From contig CAZJBD010000001.1 of NCBI GenBank assembly GCA_964544265.1, positions 25,269-89,268 of the forward strand: a stretch of 64,000 nt of DNA, written 5' to 3'. A model generated the notes under the pieces. The model saw only the letters and a list, made by a program, of their open reading frames with translations. It did no database searches and was not told where the DNA came from. Positions 1-8,520 of this stretch are shown here, piece after piece; the stretch's first letter is position 1; each line of letters starts with the position of its first letter. This DNA comes from JALHVH01 sp964544265. Its GTDB lineage: Bacteria > Acidobacteriota > Aminicenantia > Aminicenantales > Saccharicenantaceae. The position numbers and the translations under genes are program-made.

Positions 1-689
1 AGCGGCTCAAGCGCTGCTATGACATCGCTCCTCCGAGAGTCCGGCAGTATCTCAAGGCCGAAATCGAGTACGTCCTGGACAGAATTCATCCCGGAGATAA
101 CGTCTTGGACCTGGGCTGCGGATACGGGCGGGCCGTGCCTCGGCTGGCCCAAAAAGCGGCCTTTGTCGTCGGCATCGATACGTCCCTTTCCAGCCTAAAA
201 TTCGGTCTTTCTTTTCTCCGCAGAGTCCCGAATTGCCTTCTCCTGAAAATGGATGCCGCGGGGATGAGTTTTTTGGACGGGTCCTTTGACGCGGTCGTCT
301 GCATCCAGAACGGGATTTCCGCTTTCCAGGTTGATCCTTTCCGGCTCGTCTCCGAAAGCATCCGGGTGGCGGGGGAAAACGGCGTCGTCCTTTTTTCGAC
401 CTACTCGGAGAAATTTTGGCCACGCCGCCTGGAATGGTTTCGGCTTCAGGCTGCGGAGGGACTCCTGGGCGAGATCGATGAAGAAAAAACAGGCGGAGGG
501 ATGATCGTCTGCAAGGATGGCTTCAGGGCCACCACGTTTTCCCGGGAGCAATTTCTCGCCTTGACTTCCAAATTTCCTGTCGATGCCGATATCGTCGAAG
601 TCGATCGATCCAGCCTTTTCTGTCTCATCAGGAAGAAGCGAGTTTCAAAGAGAGGGTTACGAAGCTTGCATGATCTGCCTAGGATTTGA
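1..689 (+). CDS. SAM-dependent class I methyltransferase, 5' end missing
   Basis: The frame is already open at the window edge and reads plausibly as protein from base 3, so the N-terminus lies outside; the internal TTG at 105 is not the real start. The glycine-rich SAM motif I (VLDLGCGYGRAVPRL) is followed about 15 residues later by an acidic strand end (VVGIDTSLSSLKF), then a motif II-like stretch (MDAAGMSFLDGSFDAVVC). This is the layout of a Rossmann-fold methyltransferase of the Methyltransf_11/25 type. Nothing shows the substrate. The gene ends 30 bases before the AraC-type regulator on the same strand and could share a transcript with it. Confidence 0.85.
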   Translation, partial: RLKRCYDIAPPRVRQYLKAEIEYVLDRIHPGDNVLDLGCGYGRAVPRLAQKAAFVVGIDTSLSSLKFGLSFLRRVPNCLLLKMDAAGMSFLDGSFDAVVCIQNGISAFQVDPFRLVSESIRVAGENGVVLFSTYSEKFWPRRLEWFRLQAAEGLLGEIDEEKTGGGMIVCKDGFRATTFSREQFLALTSKFPVDADIVEVDRSSLFCLIRKKRVSKRGLRSLHDLPRI

Positions 690-719
690 TATCTTGAAAT
701 CAGGAGCTGGAGACGTGGG

Positions 720-1868
720 ATGAACCTGCTCCATAACTTTAAAAACCTCTTTCATGTCCTCATCATTTTCCAATGTCTTTTCTTTCTGTCCTATCTTCTT
801 TCCCGGAAGCACAGGAAGCGGCCGGCCAATATCATTCTGGCCGTGTTTTTGTTCGTCCTTGCTTTCATAGAGCTCAGCGGAGTCTTTGCTCATTTCCTGG
901 ACCTCAAGCGGTACCTTCTCGCCCATATCCCCCATATCTTGTATATTGGTTTTCCCTTTCCTTATTTGGCCGCTCCTCTTCTTTATTTCTATGTCCTGTC
1001 CCTGACCAAAAAGGACTTCAGACTCCAAAAGACCCATCTTTTCCACTTCATTCCCTTTGCTTTTTTTGTGGTTTTGATCCTCCTGAGGTATCACCTCCAC
1101 AGCGCAGGGACACTGCGGCAGATGCTTCAGGATGGGTCTTTATTCGGCAATCTCGAGGGGTTGGTCTATGATCTCCTCGCCTACCTGCAATTCTTGGCCT
1201 ATGCCGTGGCGTCCTTCCTGGTTCTGAAATCATTCCGAAGAAATCTCAGGGATGTGTATTCCTCCATTGAGCGAATTAACCTCTCCTGGCTCAATTTCGT
1301 TCTTACCGGGCTAGTGGCCGTCAGATCTCTGGAGATGATTGAGTTGGGACTTTGGCTCGCCACGGGCGATATGAGGGTCGTCGTCCTCTATTATTTGGCC
1401 CAGATCGTCTTCATCGTTTTCCTGGCCCTGATGTTCTTCAAGGGATTGAAGCAACCTGAGGTGTTTGCGGGCGCCGAGGAGGTCAATCATCAGCGCAAAT
1501 ATGAAAAGGCGTTGCTCTCTAACGAGCAGAAAGAGGAATATGCCAAAAAGCTCGAGCGTTTCATGGAGACGGAGAAGCCGTATCTTGATCCGTTGCTTTC
1601 GCTGGGGGGGCTGGCCAGGAAAGCTTCGATTCCGGGCCACCATCTTTCCCAGGTTCTCAACACCCATTTCGGCCAGAATTTTTTCGATTTTATCAATGCC
1701 TACCGCATCAAGGAGAGTCAGAGGCTCCTCGTTGATCCGAATAACGGAAAGCGAACAATCATCCAAGTCGTTTATGGAACCGGCTTTAATTCCAAATCCG
1801 TGTTCAATGCGGCCTTCAAAAAGCATACCGGCATGACACCCTCCCAATTCCGGAAGCTGCAGGGCTAG
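720..1868 (+). CDS. Membrane-embedded AraC-family transcriptional regulator
   Basis: 382 residues. The first ~230 hold about seven hydrophobic segments (starting FHVLIIFQCLFFLSYLL and FLFVLAFIELSGVFAHFL) and no ligand-binding cupin. The last ~100 residues are an AraC-type double helix-turn-helix, with the second-helix signature GTGFNSKSVFNAAFKKHTGMTPSQFRK. This architecture is a known one-component type in which a membrane sensor is fused directly to the DNA-binding domain. The signal and target genes are not visible; the secreted protein just downstream is a candidate. The ATG at 720 is preceded by AGGAG about 15 bases upstream, a rather long spacing. Confidence 0.88.
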   Translation: MNLLHNFKNLFHVLIIFQCLFFLSYLLSRKHRKRPANIILAVFLFVLAFIELSGVFAHFLDLKRYLLAHIPHILYIGFPFPYLAAPLLYFYVLSLTKKDFRLQKTHLFHFIPFAFFVVLILLRYHLHSAGTLRQMLQDGSLFGNLEGLVYDLLAYLQFLAYAVASFLVLKSFRRNLRDVYSSIERINLSWLNFVLTGLVAVRSLEMIELGLWLATGDMRVVVLYYLAQIVFIVFLALMFFKGLKQPEVFAGAEEVNHQRKYEKALLSNEQKEEYAKKLERFMETEKPYLDPLLSLGGLARKASIPGHHLSQVLNTHFGQNFFDFINAYRIKESQRLLVDPNNGKRTIIQVVYGTGFNSKSVFNAAFKKHTGMTPSQFRKLQG

Positions 1869-1919
1869 ACCCGGAATCCGGGACCGGCAGGCCGCAAGCA
1901 TCCAGCGGTTCGGCCCTAT

Positions 1920-1946
1920 GGGGTAGGTCGATCCCCGCCCTTTTTT
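1920..1946 (+). terminator. Weak terminator-like hairpin with T-run
   Basis: GGGG at 1920-1923 can pair with CCCC at 1933-1936, and a run of six T follows at 1941-1946. The stem is only four pairs, so this is a tentative end for the regulator transcript. A second small hairpin (CCCGG-AAT-CCGGG, 1870-1882) lies just after the stop codon. Confidence 0.3.
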
Positions 1947-2008
1947 ACCTTAAATTACTCGTGTCGACGGATCTTTTCTGCGCCGAGCGGCAGAAAAAAG
2001 GAGTTTCG

Positions 2009-2815
2009 ATGAGAAAAGCTTCGGCCATAGGCATGGTGATTCTTTGCCCCCTGTTCCTGTTCTCCCGGCTCCAGGCGGATATTTATGTCAAGGGCATTCT
2101 TCATATCGGGGGCGGGTACCGCTACGGCCATAATTTACCGGATTCGGAGGTCGTCAACGAGTGGTGGTTCGGTCCCCACAAGGCGTCTTTTAGCAGCTCG
2201 GGATGGCGTTTTGATTACAGCGGATACGGCGACTGGCGCTTGATCTTAGACCAAGAAAAGCGGCGGATCTTGGTTGTCAACATAACCGGCAGGTCTTTTA
2301 TCGAGATCCCTCTTCCCATGGTCATTGCCGCCCATGTCGACCCGCCCCTCCCTGAACGTCTGAAAGATTTTGAGATCGATGGAAAAGTATCTGAAGCCGG
2401 CAAGGAGGAGATCGTTCTCGACAGGAAATGCACCGTCTATGACGTTTCGGAATGGATGATCCGGAGAGATGACCGGTTTTATGACCGGAGAAGAAGGGTC
2501 ATCAGCGCGCAAGACGTTCCTTTTGATTGGACGCTGGCCGATAAGATCTATGAATGGGTCGCCTCCTTTTTCAACCCGCGGCCGGCCTATCTTTCGGAAC
2601 TCGAAAAGATCCAGGGATTTATTCTTGCCTCAGAGGAGGAGGTGTTTGAAGGAGGAAGCCGGGTCGGTTTTTCCTTCAAGGTGACGGAGATCAGTGAAAA
2701 GACGCCTCCCGCTGATGTCTACGGCCCGCCAGGGAATTTTTTGAAAAAAGAAAGACTGGGTTTTCTCGAGCTTTTTACCATCAGAGGGACGGTTTACGGC
2801 AATCCGCTTTATTAA
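2009..2815 (+). CDS. Secreted protein of unknown function
   Basis: 268 residues starting at the ATG at 2009, which has AAAAAAGGAG about 6 bases upstream; the in-frame GTG at 1961 lacks this and would bury the signal peptide. The N-terminus is a clear Sec signal (MRKASAIGMVILCPLFLFSR followed by LQA). The mature part has repeated beta-strand-like stretches, for example an ITGRSFIEIPLPM segment and a GKVSEAGKEEIVLDRKCTVY segment. The latter resembles proteins that report ion or lipoprotein-bound material (DUF4412-like), but this is only an impression. No catalytic motif was recognised. Probably periplasmic. Confidence 0.72.
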   Translation: MRKASAIGMVILCPLFLFSRLQADIYVKGILHIGGGYRYGHNLPDSEVVNEWWFGPHKASFSSSGWRFDYSGYGDWRLILDQEKRRILVVNITGRSFIEIPLPMVIAAHVDPPLPERLKDFEIDGKVSEAGKEEIVLDRKCTVYDVSEWMIRRDDRFYDRRRRVISAQDVPFDWTLADKIYEWVASFFNPRPAYLSELEKIQGFILASEEEVFEGGSRVGFSFKVTEISEKTPPADVYGPPGNFLKKERLGFLELFTIRGTVYGNPLY

Positions 2816-2820
2816 GCCGG

Positions 2821-2840
2821 GGCCGGCTCAAAAACCGGCC
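2821..2840. repeat. Short inverted repeat between two genes
   Basis: GGCCGG, an 8-base loop containing five A, then CCGGCC. It sits in the 35-base gap between the secreted protein and the aldo/keto reductase. It may act as a weak transcript end or processing hairpin; there is no T-run after it. Confidence 0.35.
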
Positions 2841-2850
2841 GGGAGGAAAG

Positions 2851-4083
2851 ATGCACGATAAAAAAAATCAGGCTACCCGAAGAGAATTTATGAAACAAAG
2901 CTTGGCCGGGGCCGCCGGGCTTGCTTTTTCGCTTCCTCAAATAAGGAGCCGGATTCCAGACCATAACGTTCAGCAGGATGGGAAAAGAGGGGACGTTGTT
3001 TTCCGCACTCTGGGACGGACGGGCATCCGCGTTCCCGTCATCAGCCTGGGCGCTCCGAGCAGCATCGATCTCATACAAAAAGCCCTGGATGCCGGAGTCA
3101 TGCATTTTGATACGGCTTATCGTTACGGTGCGGGCACGAGCGAGATGCTGCTGGGGCAGGCTCTAAAAGGAAGGCCCCGGGAATCGTACATCGCTGCCAC
3201 TAAGATCCTGGGACTGCGCGACAACCTGACGGGATTGCCTCCCGCGGGCGTCGGAGCTGATGAATTCAGGGAAGACTTTCGCAAAAAATTGGAGGTGAGC
3301 TTAAAGCGTCTCGGCGTGGATTATCTCGATATCCTCTTCCTGCATGGGGTCGAAAGACCGGATCTGCTGGGTCTTGCCCTCATCAAAGACGTCCTGCAGG
3401 AGATTAAGGAAGAGGGGAAAGCGCGGTATATAGGAGCCACGTTTCATCATAAGGAACTCGAGCTGATTCCCGCCGTGGTCAAAGAAAAAATTTACGATGT
3501 CATTCTCACCTCCCACAATTTTCGCCAACCGCACCGGGAGGAGGTCCGGAAGGCCATCGCCTCGGCGGCTCAGGCCGGGCTCGGCATCATCGCCATGAAG
3601 ACCGTTGCCGGGGCTTTTTGGGATAGGGAGCGGAAGTTTCCCGTCAATGTCCCGGCGGCCTTGAAATGGGTTCTCCAGAGCGAACATATCCACACGATCA
3701 TCCCCGGGGTGGAAAACTTTGACCAGCTCGCCCAGGATGTCGGAGTGATGAAAGACCTGCGCCTAACGGCACAGGAAGAAGAGGATTTGAGATTCGGGGA
3801 GAAAATGAAACTCTCCGGTCTTTACTGCGCCCAGTGCGGCGCGTGCCGGGAGCAGTGTCCCTTCGGCCTTGAGATTCCGACCGTGATGAGAAGTTTTATG
3901 TATGCTTATGGCTATCGTCAGCCCGCAAAAGCAAAGGCCACCCTGTTGGAGCGGGCGCCGGATAAAATCGTCTGCCGGTCTTGTCGAAGGTGCGCCGTTT
4001 CCTGTACGATGGGGTTCGATGTGCCCGGCCGGATGAGAGATGTCGTCCGCCTTCTGGATGTGCCCGATGAATTCTTGGCGTAA
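2851..4083 (+). CDS. Tat-exported aldo/keto reductase with two C-terminal 4Fe-4S clusters
   Basis: 410 residues. A twin-arginine leader (TRREFMKQSLAGAAGLAFS) marks export in folded form. The aldo/keto reductase barrel follows, with the catalytic Asp87 and Tyr92 in HFDTAYRYG, a Lys in AATKI and a His in FLHGVE. The C-terminus carries two ferredoxin-like clusters, CAQCGACREQC and CRSCRRCAVSC (CX2CX2CX3C each). This fusion is a known AKR subfamily; the clusters suggest one-electron transfer to or from the NAD(P)-linked site. Substrate unknown. The start has GGAGGAAAG just upstream. The last 17 bases overlap the next gene, so the two are probably cotranscribed. Confidence 0.9.
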   Translation: MHDKKNQATRREFMKQSLAGAAGLAFSLPQIRSRIPDHNVQQDGKRGDVVFRTLGRTGIRVPVISLGAPSSIDLIQKALDAGVMHFDTAYRYGAGTSEMLLGQALKGRPRESYIAATKILGLRDNLTGLPPAGVGADEFREDFRKKLEVSLKRLGVDYLDILFLHGVERPDLLGLALIKDVLQEIKEEGKARYIGATFHHKELELIPAVVKEKIYDVILTSHNFRQPHREEVRKAIASAAQAGLGIIAMKTVAGAFWDRERKFPVNVPAALKWVLQSEHIHTIIPGVENFDQLAQDVGVMKDLRLTAQEEEDLRFGEKMKLSGLYCAQCGACREQCPFGLEIPTVMRSFMYAYGYRQPAKAKATLLERAPDKIVCRSCRRCAVSCTMGFDVPGRMRDVVRLLDVPDEFLA

Positions 4084-6295
4084 TCTCGTATTCCTCATTC
4101 TCGCTTTTTTTATTTTGCCGGGAACTATCCCCGCCCAGCCCGGCCGACGCGGCCCGATGGTTATATCGCGGACGAATGGTCCTGTCATTCTTGACGGGCT
4201 GAGCAACGAGCCGGCCTGGAAGAATATCGAATCCCTTCCTTTTGTCCAGATCGAGCCCCGGGCCGGCGCCGAACCTTCAGAACGTACAGAGGTTCTTTTA
4301 GCCTATGACAAGGACTATCTCTACGTGGCGGGCCGGCTTTATGATCGAGAGCCGGAAAAAATCTATTCCAACTCCAAACAGCGCGATTCGGGCAATCCCA
4401 GCTGCGAATGGTTCGGGATCGTTATCGATTCTTTCAACGACAAGGAGAATGCCTTGGCCTTTTTCACGACACCATCAGGCCTGCGCTGGGATGCGGCCGT
4501 GTTTGGTGATGCCCAGGGAGAGGAACCTATCAATACGAGTTGGAACACCTTCTGGGACGTGGCTACAGCCCGAAACGGTGAAGGCTGGTTTGCCGAATTT
4601 CGCGTCCCCTTTTCGAGCCTTCGTTTCCAAAACAAAGAGGACCAGGTTGTTGTGGGGATCATCGTCTGGAGACAAATCGCCCGGAAAAACGAATGGGACA
4701 TTTTTCCGGCCATCCCTCCGGATTGGGGCTTCTGGAGCAAGTTTAAGCCCTCTCAAGCCCAGGAATTCGTCCTGGAAGGCATCGTCAATAAGAGGCCCGT
4801 CTACATGACCCCCTATGCTCTGGGAGGATTGGGCCGGGCCGCGGAACTCAATGAAGCCAAAACGGGCTATCGTCAGAGCGAAAGCGTAGAACGGCAGGCC
4901 GGCCTGGATCTTAAATACGGACCCTCAAGCAACCTGACGCTTGACCTGACCCTGAACCCCGATTTCGCCCAGGTGGAGGCCGATGACGAGCAGGTCAACC
5001 TGACCCGCTTTTCCCTTTTTTTCCCCGAGAAACGGCTGTTCTTCCAAGAACGTTCCAGCATCTTTGATTTTGAGTTCGAGGTGACCGACAGCAACCGGCT
5101 ATTCTACAGCCGGCGGATCGGCATTCAAGAGACCCGGCGGGTGGGGATTCTGGGAGGCGCTCGGCTTGTAGGAAGGGTGGGACCCTGGGACCTGGGTTTT
5201 CTTGATATGCAGACTTCATCCAGCGAGAATTTATCCTCGGAAAACATGGCCGTGTTGCGGCTGCGCCGACAGCTCTTCAATCCCAATTCTTATATCGGGG
5301 GAATGATGACAAGCCGGATCGGCGCCGGCGGGGCCTATAATTATGCTTTAGGTTTGGACGGGGTTATTCGCGTTATCGGCGATAATTACCTGACCGTAAA
5401 GGTGGCCCAGACATTTGCGTCGGGAAAAGAGAACGATTTCTTATCTTCCGCTTCGTCCCGTTACTATCTGAATTGGCTGCGGCGCTCGTACAAAGGTTTG
5501 GGCTATGGCTTGAGCTTTTCCGGCTGCGGAGCCGATTACGAGCCGGGATTGGGTTTTCAGTTGAGGGAGAATTATTCTCGTCTGGTGACCAACCTTTGGT
5601 ATGGATGGTATCCAGGGGAGAAATCTCCGGTCTTTAGTCAAATCCTTGAGTTTCCTGTATATCTGTTTATCCGGAACGGAGATCATGTCGTCGAAACCTT
5701 TAACATGGGACCGATCTGGCACTTTAGCGCCAAAAGCGGGTACGAATGGTCCATCAATCCCAGCTTTAGCTACGAGAGTGTTCCCCAGACATTTTTCCTT
5801 TCGGATAGGGCTGAGGTTCCTGCGGGGGAGTACCGGTTTGCTGGGCTTAAAATGCAATTTTTCACACCATCCAGAAGAGCTCTGGCTGCGGCGATGGGCC
5901 TCGACGTCGGCTCGTTTTACGACGGCCGCCGGTTTTCCCTCATACTGAATCCAAAATGGTCTGCTCTTTCCGACCTTGAGCTCGAAGGGTTTTATGAATT
6001 CGACCGGGTGACTTTTCCCAGCCGCGGCCAGGCATTCGTCGCTCATATTGCCAGGCTCCGGGCCCTTTATATGCTGAGCACGGAGTTTTCCGCCAGCGCC
6101 TTCATTCAATATAATAGCGCGTCCGACGCCCTTATTGGAAATATCCGCTTGCGCTATAATCCGAGGGAGGGAATCGACCTTTATCTTGTCTATAATGAGA
6201 CCCTGAACACAAGCCGAAGCCGTCAGGTCCCCGCTCTCCCTCTTTCGTCGGGCCGGGCTGTGATGATCAAATATTCCTATACGTTCAGTCTCTGA
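4067..6295 (+). CDS. DUF5916 outer-membrane protein with CBM9-like N-terminal domain
   Basis: 742 residues from the ATG at 4067, chosen because it places the signal peptide (NSWRNLVFLILAFFILPG then TIPAQ) at the very N-terminus; in-frame ATGs at 4040 and 4058 are alternatives. After the signal comes a carbohydrate-binding family 9-like region (GPVILDGLSNEPAW, typical opening of this fold). The rest follows the DUF5916 pattern: PDFAQVEADDEQVNLTRFS, FFPEKRLFFQER and SRRIG motifs, then many amphipathic strands ending in aromatic YSYTFSL, a beta-barrel terminus. Function of the family is not settled. It overlaps the aldo/keto reductase end. Confidence 0.88.
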   Translation: MNSWRNLVFLILAFFILPGTIPAQPGRRGPMVISRTNGPVILDGLSNEPAWKNIESLPFVQIEPRAGAEPSERTEVLLAYDKDYLYVAGRLYDREPEKIYSNSKQRDSGNPSCEWFGIVIDSFNDKENALAFFTTPSGLRWDAAVFGDAQGEEPINTSWNTFWDVATARNGEGWFAEFRVPFSSLRFQNKEDQVVVGIIVWRQIARKNEWDIFPAIPPDWGFWSKFKPSQAQEFVLEGIVNKRPVYMTPYALGGLGRAAELNEAKTGYRQSESVERQAGLDLKYGPSSNLTLDLTLNPDFAQVEADDEQVNLTRFSLFFPEKRLFFQERSSIFDFEFEVTDSNRLFYSRRIGIQETRRVGILGGARLVGRVGPWDLGFLDMQTSSSENLSSENMAVLRLRRQLFNPNSYIGGMMTSRIGAGGAYNYALGLDGVIRVIGDNYLTVKVAQTFASGKENDFLSSASSRYYLNWLRRSYKGLGYGLSFSGCGADYEPGLGFQLRENYSRLVTNLWYGWYPGEKSPVFSQILEFPVYLFIRNGDHVVETFNMGPIWHFSAKSGYEWSINPSFSYESVPQTFFLSDRAEVPAGEYRFAGLKMQFFTPSRRALAAAMGLDVGSFYDGRRFSLILNPKWSALSDLELEGFYEFDRVTFPSRGQAFVAHIARLRALYMLSTEFSASAFIQYNSASDALIGNIRLRYNPREGIDLYLVYNETLNTSRSRQVPALPLSSGRAVMIKYSYTFSL

Positions 6296-6363
6296 TAGGA
6301 AATCTCAGAGTTTTTCGGTCAATTAGCAGCTTTTCCCCCGCTATTTTGTATTTGACGAAAACA

Positions 6364-6392
6364 TTGACAGGCAACAACAGATGCATTATTGC
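6364..6392 (+). promoter_or_regulatory. Predicted sigma-70-type promoter for the arginase-like gene
   Basis: TTGACA at 6364-6369 and TATTGC at 6387-6392 with a 17-base spacer, 23 bases ahead of the TTG start at 6416. The -35 is perfect and the -10 is weak. Confidence 0.5.
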
Positions 6393-6415
6393 TAAAATAA
6401 GGGAAGGATCGACAA

Positions 6416-7261
6416 TTGAATATTCAGATCATTCAGGTTCCTTATGACTCAGGTCATAAGAGCGTTCGAATGGGGCGCGGGCCCGAGCATTTCCTCGAAC
6501 GTGGGATTGATCAAGTCCTCAGAGATTGTGGTCATCAAGTTAGCTCATATCGCATCGAATCAAATGCTGCTTTACCGACCGAGATTGGGACGATGTTGGA
6601 ATTGAATCGGAGGTTGGCCGAGCGGGTCAATTCAGCCGTCAGGAACAAGATGTTTCCCATTGTGCTGGCCGGAAATTGTAATAGTTGCCTTGGCGCCATG
6701 GGGGGAATTGGTCAAAGCCGGTTAGGCATCATCTGGTTCGATGCTCATGGAGATTTCAATACCCCAGAAACCACCCTCAGTGGGTGTCTTGACGGGATGG
6801 GGCTTGCCATGGCGGCAGGTCACTGTTGGCGGTCGTTTCTGAGAACAATCCCTGGTTTTGACCCTATCCCAGAAGCTAATATCCTTCATATAGGTGTGCG
6901 CGATTTGGACCCAGAAGAGAAGAAATTGCTCCAAAGATCGGAGATTGAGGTTGTAACGCCATATAAAGACGAAGGTAAGTTCCGTAAAGCTATTGATAAA
7001 GCACTCGACAAACTAAGGAATAGGGTAAAAGAACTTTATCTCCATGTGGATATTGACGTTCTTGATACCGGCGAGGCATTGCCAAATCATTTGGCAGTGC
7101 CGGGCGGTCTTTCGGAAGAAGTTGTTGAGGAAGCTATAAGAATGGTCAAAGAGAGATTTGAGGTTTGCGCAAGTGCCCTGACTGCTTTTGATCCGGATTA
7201 TGATAAAAACGACAAGGTTCTAGATGCCGGTATCAGAATAATTAAAGCATTCGCGGCGTAG
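6416..7261 (+). CDS. Arginase/ureohydrolase-family protein with altered metal site
   Basis: 281 residues, TTG start with AGGGAAGGA about 6 bases upstream. The ureohydrolase fold is recognisable: FDAHGDFNTPETTLSG matches the DAHxD metal motif and HVDIDVLDTGEALP matches the DxDxxDP motif. The first metal-ligand motif, normally GGDHS, is GNCNS, so its His is absent, and the Pro after DVLD is a Thr. Similar GNCNS variants exist in a subfamily annotated simply as arginase family, so the protein may not hydrolyse arginine or agmatine. First of three genes in an AT-richer patch (GNAT, DUF3795 follow). Confidence 0.82.
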   Translation: MNIQIIQVPYDSGHKSVRMGRGPEHFLERGIDQVLRDCGHQVSSYRIESNAALPTEIGTMLELNRRLAERVNSAVRNKMFPIVLAGNCNSCLGAMGGIGQSRLGIIWFDAHGDFNTPETTLSGCLDGMGLAMAAGHCWRSFLRTIPGFDPIPEANILHIGVRDLDPEEKKLLQRSEIEVVTPYKDEGKFRKAIDKALDKLRNRVKELYLHVDIDVLDTGEALPNHLAVPGGLSEEVVEEAIRMVKERFEVCASALTAFDPDYDKNDKVLDAGIRIIKAFAA

Positions 7262-7316
7262 ACCTCAGCGGGCAAATGCCAGCAAAACATGGAGGTAAAG
7301 AACAAAGGAGACGCCG

Positions 7317-7769
7317 ATGGATTTGAAGGTCAGACGTGCTCGGCTAGGTGATCTTGAAAAACTCATCTCTTTTGCACTAGAAGAGGCTAGGGAGGCTGAG
7401 GGACTCAAAAAGGTGCCGGCGACTTTAAGAAAGGGCATCGAGACCGCTCTTTATGACGAAACTATAGCTTTATACTGGGTTTTGGTTGATAAAAACGATG
7501 AACCGGTAGGGAATGTGTCCGCTCTCAGAGAATGGAGCAACTGGAATGCCGGCTTTTATTGGTGGATTCAGAGCATGTATATCTCGCCCGAATATCGGGG
7601 GAAAGGCTATCTGTCAAAGCTTCTTGATGCCGTTAAAGCCGAAGCTCGTAGACAAGGAGGCCTGGACCTCAGGCTGTACGTGAACAAAGACAATAACCGG
7701 GCTGTAAAAGCATATCTCAAATCAGGCTTCACGGAATCAAAGTACAAAATCATGATTCAAGGACTTTGA
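7317..7769 (+). CDS. GNAT-family N-acetyltransferase
   Basis: 150 residues. The acetyl-CoA-binding motif A is visible as MYISPEYRGKGYLSKLLDAV (R/QxxGxG/A pattern), preceded by strand residues WWIQS and followed by the motif B region LYVNKDNNRAVKAYLKSGF, typical of the C-terminal part of the fold. N-terminal VRRARLGDLEKLISFA is the usual GNAT opening. Acceptor unknown. A strong ribosome site (AAAGGAG) lies 7 bases before the ATG. Composition is AT-richer than the surrounding genome, as in the two neighbours. Confidence 0.88.
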   Translation: MDLKVRRARLGDLEKLISFALEEAREAEGLKKVPATLRKGIETALYDETIALYWVLVDKNDEPVGNVSALREWSNWNAGFYWWIQSMYISPEYRGKGYLSKLLDAVKAEARRQGGLDLRLYVNKDNNRAVKAYLKSGFTESKYKIMIQGL

Positions 7770-7844
7770 ATGCGAACTGAGCTCCATCCATACTGGCGAG
7801 CTTGGCCGTTGGGCAAAGACCGGGAATAAGTAAAGGGTGAAAAA

Positions 7845-8384
7845 ATGAAAACCAGTGAAGCAAGGAATCTTGCCGGGTGCTGCGGACTCTATTGCGGATT
7901 ATGCAACAAGTATCAGTCAAAAGCACCCAGCAGATGCATGGGTTGTCAATTGGGAGAACAACACTCATGGTGCAGTATTTGGAGTTGCTGTGTCCAGAAA
8001 CACGGATTTGAGACTTGTGCCGAATGCGGGGAAATATTCATTTGCCCGATCTTCCAGAGAAGAAAAGTCGTGGAGTGGATTCCGGCTGCTGATAATTTGC
8101 GTCAAATTAAAGACGTCGGTTTAGAAAGTTGGTTAAGAGAACAAATAGAAAGACAGGCCATGCTGGAGAAATGGCTACAGAATTACAATGAAGGTCGATC
8201 AATGACCTTTTATTGTAAAGTCTGCGCGAGAATGCCGCTGAACTTGATGAACGAAGCGATAAAAGAAGCAAAAGAAAAACTTTTGTGTGAAAAAGTCGAC
8301 ATTTCTGATATGAAATCAAAAGCAAGGATTCTTAAGGCCGTCGTCAGAGATTTGGCTTTAAGGGTCAATATCAAGTTGGACTAA
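7845..8384 (+). CDS. Cysteine-rich DUF3795-like protein
   Basis: 179 residues. The N-terminal third is a dense cysteine field: CCGLYCGLCNKY, CMGCQLG, CSIWSCC, CAECGEIFICP. This is the pattern of DUF3795, a presumed metal-binding (zinc or Fe-S) domain of unknown function. The rest is alpha-helical and charged, with one more CKVC pair near residue 125. The ATG at 7845 follows AAAGGGTG. The three genes 6416-8384 share orientation and low G+C, so they may have arrived together. Confidence 0.78.
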   Translation: MKTSEARNLAGCCGLYCGLCNKYQSKAPSRCMGCQLGEQHSWCSIWSCCVQKHGFETCAECGEIFICPIFQRRKVVEWIPAADNLRQIKDVGLESWLREQIERQAMLEKWLQNYNEGRSMTFYCKVCARMPLNLMNEAIKEAKEKLLCEKVDISDMKSKARILKAVVRDLALRVNIKLD

Positions 8385-8413
8385 GAGCGGCGCTGATTTA
8401 TTACGCCGTGGAC

Positions 8414-8442
8414 TTCACGGACGGAGGGAACTGACGTATAAT
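8414..8442 (+). promoter_or_regulatory. Predicted sigma-70-type promoter for the serine hydrolase
   Basis: TTCACG at 8414-8419, 17-base spacer, perfect TATAAT at 8437-8442. The gene starts at 8521, giving a leader of about 70 bases. Confidence 0.5.
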
Positions 8443-8520
8443 GTCATCCCTGAACGCGGACAAGCCTAACACGGCGGAGGTCCGTCGTTCCTGAAAATAA
8501 ACAAACTCGGATGAACTGAA

